Assembly: GCA_963619935.1 (NCBI GenBank)
Contig: CAVEYA010000051.1
Coordinates: forward strand, 1 to 11,324
DNA: 11,324 nt
DNA from: RUG13091 sp963619935
GTDB taxonomy: Bacteria; Bacillota_I; Bacilli_A; RFN20; CAG-826
Reading direction: 5' to 3'
Part shown: positions 6,602 to 11,324 of the stretch, piece after piece
Layout: each line of letters starts with the position of its first letter
Position numbering within the stretch: the first letter of the stretch is position 1
Made by a program: the position numbers and the translations under genes
The notes under the pieces: generated by a model
Databases searched by the model: none
What the model saw: only the letters and a program-made list of their open reading frames with translations
What the model was told of the DNA's origin: nothing

Positions 6602-8327
6602 TATTTCCATCGTCCCCTACGTGCATACGACGATAAATTCCATTCGCGTCGTGATAGACTTTCATAAATTCTCCATTAAAGAAGGACTTTTCTAAAACAC
6701 ATAATTGTTGATGCACATCGCTTTGTTGTTGGCGATCTCTATTAGCGTAGACAATCGCTGATTCCGCTAATTGCATTTCACGATACTTATTTTCAATTTC
6801 ATCAAAGAATTGATTTGCAACTTTCTTCAATTCTTCCACTTTTTCATTAATTAAAGTCACATCAATTGGCTTAACTTTGAGCTTAGAATCAATTTCGTTT
6901 AATAAGCCATAGCAGATTTCAATTTGGCCTTGATATGATTCACCAAAAGAAGGAATGTCAATTTCACGGATTTTAGCTTCTGCTTGTTTACAAGAATAGT
7001 AATAGACAAAAATCATAGAATAGGCTTCTTCCACGGTAGTTTTTAAAGAATCAATGTATGTTGTAAAATCTTCTACCCCTTTATGAGCAATTTCATAATC
7101 AGCTTTTAAATCTTCTAATTTTTCTTTAAGAACACTATATGGTTGTTTAGTGCCTGAATGCATATAGTTATCTAAAGCACGTTTAGATGAACCAAGATTA
7201 TTCATGTATGTTTTTAAAGTCTCGATTTGATTTAATTGTTCAACAGATATGATATAAATTTGTTTAATGGATGGTAATAAAGAACAGATTTTTAAAAAAT
7301 CTTTTTCTAAATTAATTGCATTTTGATAATAAACATTTTCTTCTTTTTCAAAAATATTTTTATCTTCTATTTCAATATGTAATTGAGTTCTTACTTGTTC
7401 AATTTCATTATGAATGTTATCTAATTCACTCATTACATTACGAGTATCTAATTGAATTAATTTGTTTTTTAAAGATGCTAAAGTGTTTTTCCAAATTTCT
7501 GCTTTATGACGATATGAAAGATTAAATAAAGGTAAACCTTTACGTTCATATTCTAAATATTCAGTATTTAATTGTTCAATTTTTTCTGGTGTAACTTGTT
7601 GCACCATAATGCATAGATTAGGAAGTTGTGATAAGGCATCGGATAAAAATTTAATGACTGTGCTAATTTCAGGAAGCAAAGTATTTGCCTCATCATATTC
7701 CGCACTATCAATGTGTTGATCAAATTCAACAAATTTTTGTTCCAGTTTTTCAAAAACTTTATTAAAAGAATTAGAAACTAATTCTAAATCATTCGCATTG
7801 CTATAGAAGATTTGTTTAATGCGGCGGAAGCTTTCTTTTAATTTCAAAACTTCAGTTCTCGCCTCTTCTTCTGGGCGTACAACTTCAGCTAAATCATGGT
7901 CTAATTGAAGAAGCACTTCCTCAAATGTGGCGACAGCCTTTTTTGCATCACTAATCACAAATTTAATATTTTTGTATTGTTTATTAGCCACTAATGATTT
8001 AAGTTGTTTAATCATCGATTTCGCATATTCATCATCGCTATCATAAACTTCACGATACTTTTTGGAATATGTTGTGTACTTTTCAACATATAAAAGATTC
8101 GTTCTACTAATCATTTCTAAACGAGCAATGTATTGAGAAACTTGTGAGGTTAGTAAAGCATCACAATAGGCATATTTTTCTTCCAATTCTTTAATTTGCT
8201 TTTTATAGGAATTGCGGGAAATGACAAAGATATAAAGTAAAACAATCATAACGGCGACGACTGCAACGGCTAATAAAACCAAAACCACAATCATAATCGT
8301 CCTTCCAACATTGCTTAACACTGTCAT
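6591..8327 (-). CDS. ezrA: Septation ring formation regulator EzrA
   Basis: EzrA is a membrane-anchored coiled-coil protein that restrains and positions FtsZ rings. The 578-residue protein (562 in B. subtilis) has a short N-terminus, one transmembrane segment (about 11-36, almost all I/L/V/A/M), a basic stop-transfer stretch (SRNSYKK) and then about 500 residues rich in E, K, L and Q consistent with spectrin-like coiled coils facing the cytoplasm. Near the C-terminus, VYANRDR (526-532) with its downstream helix resembles the conserved QNR patch (NRYR) of EzrA that matters for mid-cell localisation. GGAGG (8336-8340) lies 8 nt before ATG 8327. Overall identity is weak by eye, as is normal for this family, so the call leans on architecture, the QNR-like patch and the ezrA-nifZ-thiI order known from B. 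subtilis. It implies an FtsZ-based, walled-type or reduced division machinery. Confidence 0.85.
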   Translation of the reverse strand: MTVLSNVGRTIMIVVLVLLAVAVVAVMIVLLYIFVISRNSYKKQIKELEEKYAYCDALLTSQVSQYIARLEMISRTNLLYVEKYTTYSKKYREVYDSDDEYAKSMIKQLKSLVANKQYKNIKFVISDAKKAVATFEEVLLQLDHDLAEVVRPEEEARTEVLKLKESFRRIKQIFYSNANDLELVSNSFNKVFEKLEQKFVEFDQHIDSAEYDEANTLLPEISTVIKFLSDALSQLPNLCIMVQQVTPEKIEQLNTEYLEYERKGLPLFNLSYRHKAEIWKNTLASLKNKLIQLDTRNVMSELDNIHNEIEQVRTQLHIEIEDKNIFEKEENVYYQNAINLEKDFLKICSLLPSIKQIYIISVEQLNQIETLKTYMNNLGSSKRALDNYMHSGTKQPYSVLKEKLEDLKADYEIAHKGVEDFTTYIDSLKTTVEEAYSMIFVYYYSCKQAEAKIREIDIPSFGESYQGQIEICYGLLNEIDSKLKVKPIDVTLINEKVEELKKVANQFFDEIENKYREMQLAESAIVYANRDRQQQSDVHQQLCVLEKSFFNGEFMKVYHDANGIYRRMHVGDDGNNGK

Positions 8328-8542
8328 ATCTATTTCCTCCCTATTCCGATAATATGTCTCTTTTACATTTCATGTACAAGCCACTATATCTATTCAATAT
8401 ATTTTAAATGCATTAAAAGACATAAAACAACATTTTTAAAATAAAAAATGAGGCAAATTAGCTTCTATGTTTCTATTTTATTCTTTCTATCCAAAGGATA
8501 GAGATTATGTCTTTAATCAAATTTTTAAATTTTAAAAATATG
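8328..8542. other. Divergent intergenic region between ezrA and the rpsD promoter
   Basis: About 215 bp of very AT-rich DNA without a credible gene. It holds the ezrA ribosome binding site and candidate promoters, a perfect hairpin CTATCC-AAA-GGATAG (8487-8501), and a divergent repeat pair ATTAAAAGACATAA (8412-8425) and TTATGTCTTTAAT (8505-8517), inverted relative to each other apart from one extra A. A related TATGTCT stands at 8353-8359. I recognise no known operator in it. Confidence 0.5.
8349..8430 (-). promoter_or_regulatory. Candidate promoter(s) for ezrA-nifS-thiI
   Basis: Two weak candidates are seen on the minus strand. One is TTGTTT (8425-8430), 18 bp, TAAAAT (8401-8406), giving a leader of about 66 nt. 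The other is TTGTAC (8374-8379), 19 bp, TATTAT (8349-8354), which would start only a few bases before the Shine-Dalgarno. Each has a good -10 and a poor -35. One of them probably drives the operon, but I cannot decide which. Confidence 0.3.
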
Positions 8543-8571
8543 TTGACTGTTTTTCTTATTTTCTATATATT
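8543..8571 (+). promoter_or_regulatory. Promoter of rpsD
   Basis: TTGACT (8543-8548) and TATATT (8566-8571) are 17 bp apart, each one mismatch from consensus. Transcription would start near 8578, immediately before the structured S4-type leader, which supports the call. Confidence 0.72.
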
Positions 8572-8577
8572 TATAAC

Positions 8578-8726
8578 TGCATGTAATGCAGCATGTGAAT
8601 ACAGCTCGTCTGACGTTCTTCAATTAAAAAGTAACCTAAGCTATAAGGCGAAAAAAGAACACCCGGAGTCAGGGATTCACACCTATTCATTATTTTGCAA
8701 AAAAATAAAGAAAAGGAGGATATATC
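8578..8726 (+). ncRNA. S4-type autoregulatory leader of rpsD
   Basis: A leader of about 149 nt with nested long-range helices: P1 TGTGAAT/ATTCACA (8594-8600/8675-8681, 7 bp), P2 CTGAC/GTCAG (8610-8614/8668-8672) and P3 GTTCTT/AAGAAC (8615-8620/8655-8660). P2 and P3 are continuous on the 5' side, with a 7-nt bulge ACCCGGA on the 3' side. An apical mini-hairpin CCT/AGG (8635-8637/8646-8648) exposes AGCT (8639-8642), which could pair with AGCT at 8603-8606 as a pseudoknot. A separate hairpin CTGCAT/ATGCAG (8577-8591) sits at the predicted 5' end. rpsD of B. subtilis is known to be repressed by S4 through its leader; identity here is inferred from position and pairings. AAAGGAGG (8712-8719) then precedes ATG 8727 by 7 nt. 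Confidence 0.7.
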
Positions 8727-9332
8727 ATGAGATATACAGGATCAGATTGGAAAAGAAGCCGTCGTCTTGGTTTTTCTACTCTTGAAACCGGTAAAGAATT
8801 AGCCAAACGTCCTTATGGACCTGGCCAACACGGAAAAGACCGCAAGAAAAAATTATCAGAATATGGTAAACAATTAGTCGAAAAACAAAAATTAAGACAA
8901 ATGTATGGTGTCAATGAAAGACAATTCCGCCGCTTATTTATGATCGCGTTAGCATCTAAAGAAGTTACTGGTGTTGCCTTCATGAAACTTCTTGAAAGCC
9001 GTCTTGACAATTTAGTCTTCCGTATGGGTTTTGCTAAAACTCGTAAAGGCGCAAGACAATTAGTCAACCATGGTCACATTGAAGTGAATGGTAAGAAAGT
9101 TGACATTCCATCCGCGCTTTGCTCTGTTGGTGATGTCATCGCCATTAGAGAAAATAGCAAAGACTTAAAAGTAGTCAAAGAATCCTTAGAAGCAGTCACA
9201 ACCAACAATGCTTGGGTCGAAGTTGATAAGGAAAAACTCTCTGGTAAATATGTGCGTGAAGTTGAACGTAACGAATTAACCAAAGAAATTGCTGAAAGTC
9301 AAATCGTTGAATACTACAACCGTAAGCTATAA
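8727..9332 (+). CDS. rpsD: Small ribosomal subunit protein uS4
   Basis: A primary 16S rRNA-binding protein that starts 30S assembly, of 201 residues (normal is about 200). The N-terminus MRYTGSDWKRSRRLGFS, TGKELAKRPYGPGQHG (residues 21-36) and YGVNERQFRRLF (60-71) are strongly conserved. The S4 RNA-binding domain spans about 91-155, with ESRLDNLVFRMGFAKTR and ARQLVNHGHIEVNGKKVDIP. There are no cysteines in the N-terminal region, so this is the zinc-independent type. It is a single-gene transcript between its own promoter and leader and a terminator, and in Firmicutes it represses itself through the leader. It is divergent from ezrA. Confidence 0.98.
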   Translation: MRYTGSDWKRSRRLGFSTLETGKELAKRPYGPGQHGKDRKKKLSEYGKQLVEKQKLRQMYGVNERQFRRLFMIALASKEVTGVAFMKLLESRLDNLVFRMGFAKTRKGARQLVNHGHIEVNGKKVDIPSALCSVGDVIAIRENSKDLKVVKESLEAVTTNNAWVEVDKEKLSGKYVREVERNELTKEIAESQIVEYYNRKL

Positions 9333-9344
9333 AAATAAATAAAC

Positions 9345-9377
9345 AAAAATCGTAGGCGACAAACCTGCGATTTTTTT
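9345..9377. terminator. Bidirectional terminator between rpsD and the nicotinate phosphoribosyltransferase gene
   Basis: AAAAATCGTAGG (9345-9356) pairs with CCTGCGATTTTT (9364-9375) with a single G-U pair and the 7-nt loop CGACAAA, and T residues run to 9377. The A-run on the left supplies a U-tract for minus-strand transcripts, so it can also end the convergent operon. Confidence 0.9.
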
Positions 9378-9382
9378 GTTCT

Positions 9383-9400
9383 CAATTTATTAATAAATTG
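9383..9400. repeat. Perfect 18-bp palindrome over the 3' end of the minus-strand gene
   Basis: CAATTTATTAATAAATTG reads the same on both strands with no spacer. It covers the stop codon and last codons of the nicotinate phosphoribosyltransferase gene, next to the shared terminator. It could form a weak hairpin in RNA, or be chance in AT-rich DNA. Confidence 0.5.
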
Positions 9401-10487
9401 GATATGGCACTTTCTTTAAGCGATTGCTTGGATAGTTAGCTCTGCCTTCTTTAGCTTCTCCCTTACCATCAAGGACCACTAAGTCGCCAGTAAAGCCACA
9501 TGTCATATTGTTAACAAAATAGGTGCCAACACCATACATACTCACTGGCACTTTAAGCTTTTGCCATTCTTTAATCTTTTCCGCCGAGAAGCTAGAAGAA
9601 ACAGTAATTTTGACATAGTCAAATCCTTCATCATCAAGTGCTTTTCTTAAGGCAAAGATTAATTCTTTGCAAACACCATGTGGGTCAAAACCACTTGTAT
9701 CTTTATCGTCAAAATAATGATCAATTAATGCTTTCGATGTGTCAACACGCACACCATTTAATTTATGACCGAGGTGTCTAGCTAAAATTAATGAATCGCG
9801 AACAACGTTATTGTGGTAATCAATTAACGCTGTCACTTTTTCATTTGGAAATGTTTTTAAATAGATATCCGCAGCTTTACAGACATCACCACCACAAACT
9901 TGAATCAAAGCATGTGGCATTGTGCCCATTCCTTTTCCGCCCCACCAAAGGCCTTGTGCGTCGGTAGAAACTTTATTAATTCCTGCTACATAAGTGGCAT
10001 AACCATCACCTACTTGTGTATGGTAATCATCTTGTCTATCTGCCATCGAGAAAATAGGTGTGTCACCAATCACTTTCATGACTTCATAAACATTTGTGGC
10101 CACGCTGCTACGTCTAGCTAAAATACCATCAATCACTGATTCTAAAAAGCCAAAATTTTCATATTTACCAGTAACTTTTAAAACTGGTTCAGAATTTTGA
10201 ATGATATCACCGTCATTTAAAGCTTCAATAATTAATTCTTCAGGATGTATTGCAAAAGTATGGATTAACGCAATCGCTTCATCTACGCCGCAAAGCATAG
10301 AATCGTCTCTTCTTTGAAACCATTGCATAGTAACAATATGTCCTGGCGCGTTCTCTTTTACTATTTTATTACTTTTTAAAAAGTAATTTGCGGAATAAAA
10401 TCCCTCGCCTAACTGCTTATCAAAGTTAAATGTTTTGTTAGTTAATCTTGTGATTTTTCCTTGTTTTTTTAATTCAATTTCAAGCAT
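9390..10487 (-). CDS. Nicotinate phosphoribosyltransferase
   Basis: Joins nicotinate to PRPP to form nicotinate mononucleotide, the entry step of Preiss-Handler NAD salvage in the cytosol. The 365-residue protein fits the shorter, archaeal-like NAPRTase branch rather than the classical PncB of about 400-490 residues. Visible are YSANYF (31-36) of the N-terminal domain, LARRSSVATN (123-132), the D-rich segment at 150-161, MGTMPHALIQ (187-196) whose His192 matches the phosphorylated histidine of the family, and GVRVDTSKAL (245-254) before the phosphate-binding TVSSSF (295-300). The ATG at 10487 follows GGAGG (10497-10501) by 9 nt, inside the end of ytpR, and only one base separates the genes, so translation is probably coupled. 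Nicotinamide or quinolinate phosphoribosyltransferase are less likely alternatives. It is the last gene of the trmB-ytpR transcript. Confidence 0.9.
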   Translation of the reverse strand: MLEIELKKQGKITRLTNKTFNFDKQLGEGFYSANYFLKSNKIVKENAPGHIVTMQWFQRRDDSMLCGVDEAIALIHTFAIHPEELIIEALNDGDIIQNSEPVLKVTGKYENFGFLESVIDGILARRSSVATNVYEVMKVIGDTPIFSMADRQDDYHTQVGDGYATYVAGINKVSTDAQGLWWGGKGMGTMPHALIQVCGGDVCKAADIYLKTFPNEKVTALIDYHNNVVRDSLILARHLGHKLNGVRVDTSKALIDHYFDDKDTSGFDPHGVCKELIFALRKALDDEGFDYVKITVSSSFSAEKIKEWQKLKVPVSMYGVGTYFVNNMTCGFTGDLVVLDGKGEAKEGRANYPSNRLKKVPYPIY

Positions 10488-10488
10488 T

Positions 10489-11100
10489 TTAAATTACCTC
10501 CGTATTAAAGAAGTCTTTGCCAACAGGCATTGATTCATCAATCACTAAAACTTGATCTTCTCCATCATATAATCCTAATTCATAATTTGTGCATAAATGG
10601 CCGTTTAATAAAGTACCTTCATAGACACCTTCTTTAACTATTTCACCAGTTGATAATCTAGTGCCTACTTTAGCTACCACAACTTTATCATTAACGTTTA
10701 AGGTTTGGCATTTAGAAATAGCATTAATAATTTCATTTTCTAGGTTAATAACAATGAAGTTTTTTGTATCATTAAGGGTTATCACATCATTTACTTGACC
10801 AATGTAATAGCCAGAATGATTAATAGGTGCTAATTTATCAACACCATTATTTTCCAAAATATTGTTAATTACTTCAATCAAGGTTGGGCTTGGTAAATAA
10901 ATTAAACCACAGCTCTTAATTTTCATAATTTCTTTAATGTTAAAGATGTTGTATCCAATTACTTCTTCCTTGTGATAAATTACTTCAACAGGACCCTTAC
11001 GAGTGTGATTAGTGGCGATTTTCTCATTGTCAAAAACTATGATAATAACATCACCAATAGTTTTATAAGAATAATAAATAGAATAGTTTGCTTTCATCAT
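10489..11100 (-). CDS. ytpR: YtpR family tRNA-binding-domain protein
   Basis: A 203-residue cytosolic protein, matching YtpR of Firmicutes, whose exact role is unknown. The N-terminal half (about 1-92) carries the family's GYNIF motif (49-53) and the helix before the OB fold. The C-terminal half (about 96-200) is an EMAP II/PheT-like tRNA-binding OB domain with KVVVAKVGTRLSTGEIVKEG (139-158) and GHLCTNYELGL (167-177). The segment that normally reads HPNADKL after the first strand is replaced by LNDTKNFIVIN (109-119), so the family's most conserved loop is degenerate. ATG 11100 lies 10 nt after AAAGG (11111-11115) and overlaps the trmB stop as ATGA. Near trmB also in B. subtilis, from memory. 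A tRNA or structured RNA is the likely ligand. Confidence 0.86.
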   Translation of the reverse strand: MMKANYSIYYSYKTIGDVIIIVFDNEKIATNHTRKGPVEVIYHKEEVIGYNIFNIKEIMKIKSCGLIYLPSPTLIEVINNILENNGVDKLAPINHSGYYIGQVNDVITLNDTKNFIVINLENEIINAISKCQTLNVNDKVVVAKVGTRLSTGEIVKEGVYEGTLLNGHLCTNYELGLYDGEDQVLVIDESMPVGKDFFNTEVI

Positions 11101-11324
11101 TTGTTTTTTACCTTTATACGATAAATTGGCTGTCCTTTTTCACGAAAAGATTTTTCATATTCAGTCATCGCATCAAATTCTTCAATTTCTTGATAATTTT
11201 CATTTATAGAAGTAATCTCCAAGGGAGATTCCCTTAATGTTTCTAATGTAAAAAGGAATAAATCATGATTATCGGTCTTAATGATTAATTGTCCATTTTT
11301 ATTTAAAACGCGATGATATTTAAC
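11097..11324 (-). CDS. trmB: tRNA (guanine46-N7)-methyltransferase, 3' part
   Basis: The last 75 residues of TrmB, cut by the window edge. TrmB uses S-adenosylmethionine to make m7G46 in the tRNA variable loop. The visible part contains the strand NGQLIIKTDN, the helix DLFLFTLETL and the highly conserved C-terminal block MTEYEKSFREKGQPIYR, which carries substrate-binding residues of the family. It ends with TGA (11097-11099), followed in frame by a second TGA, and overlaps the ytpR start by 4 nt. That layout places trmB, ytpR and the nicotinate phosphoribosyltransferase gene on one leftward transcript. The promoter lies beyond the window. Confidence 0.93.
   Translation of the reverse strand, partial: VKYHRVLNKNGQLIIKTDNHDLFLFTLETLRESPLEITSINENYQEIEEFDAMTEYEKSFREKGQPIYRIKVKNK

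Noticed and set aside
8507..8785. A 92-codon frame with a lipoprotein-like N-terminus (hydrophobic stretch then TAC) and an AAAGGA upstream.
   Set aside because: It contains the rpsD promoter, covers the whole structured leader and runs 59 bp into rpsD in another frame. Its C-terminal half looks random.
11214..11230. Inverted repeat AATCTCC-AAG-GGAGATT.
   Set aside because: It lies inside the trmB coding region with no adjacent U-tract or regulatory context, so it is probably chance.
11097..11324. Possible use of TGA as tryptophan (Mycoplasma code).
   Set aside because: trmB ends at the expected place with tandem TGA codons overlapping the ytpR start, and tryptophans in the window are TGG.
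1..11324. Mobile elements, CRISPR arrays, tRNA or rRNA genes, phage or defence islands.
   Set aside because: No transposase, repeat-spacer pattern, tRNA-like fold or defence gene is visible; all sizeable coding regions are explained by housekeeping families.

Overview
The window is AT-rich and bacterial. It looks like a chromosomal core segment from a low-GC Firmicute or Tenericutes-like lineage (Bacilli sensu lato, for example an Acholeplasma-, RF39- or Erysipelotrichia-like organism). The reasons are strong AGGAGG-type ribosome binding sites, EzrA, YtpR, a Bacillus-type ThiI without a rhodanese domain, a zinc-free (no N-terminal cysteine) S4, and an infC-rpmI-rplT operon with an L20-type attenuator leader. 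Tryptophan is encoded by TGG and the partial trmB ends in tandem TGA codons, so the standard bacterial code is used rather than the Mycoplasma/Spiroplasma code. No mobile element, tRNA, rRNA or CRISPR array is visible. The lineage assignment is inference from gene content.

Layout, left to right. (1) pfkA (+) for glycolysis. (2) thrS (+), which appears to have its own promoter overlapping the end of pfkA and encodes a ThrRS lacking the usual N-terminal TGS domain; a rho-independent terminator follows. (3) A strong promoter containing an 8-bp-arm inverted repeat, a structured leader with mutually exclusive antiterminator and terminator pairings, and then infC (probable AUC start), rpmI and rplT (+), closed by a bidirectional terminator. 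(4) A leftward operon, ezrA-nifS/iscS-thiI, with overlapping genes: a division regulator plus a cysteine desulfurase and its likely partner, the tRNA 4-thiouridine enzyme. (5) A 399-bp divergent intergenic region with a good promoter and a nested hairpin leader resembling the Firmicutes S4 autoregulatory leader, then rpsD (+) and a bidirectional terminator. (6) A leftward operon running in from the right edge: trmB (3' part only), ytpR and a nicotinate phosphoribosyltransferase, with a 4-nt overlap and a 1-nt gap.

The common theme is translation: a tRNA synthetase, IF3, L35, L20, S4 and tRNA modification (s4U by NifS-ThiI, m7G by TrmB), with NAD salvage, glycolysis and cell division alongside. 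The most interesting content is regulatory RNA: two ribosomal-protein leaders whose competing or nested pairings can be read directly from the sequence, and the non-AUG infC start. I found no sign of a wholly new multi-gene system; the genes are recognisable housekeeping families.
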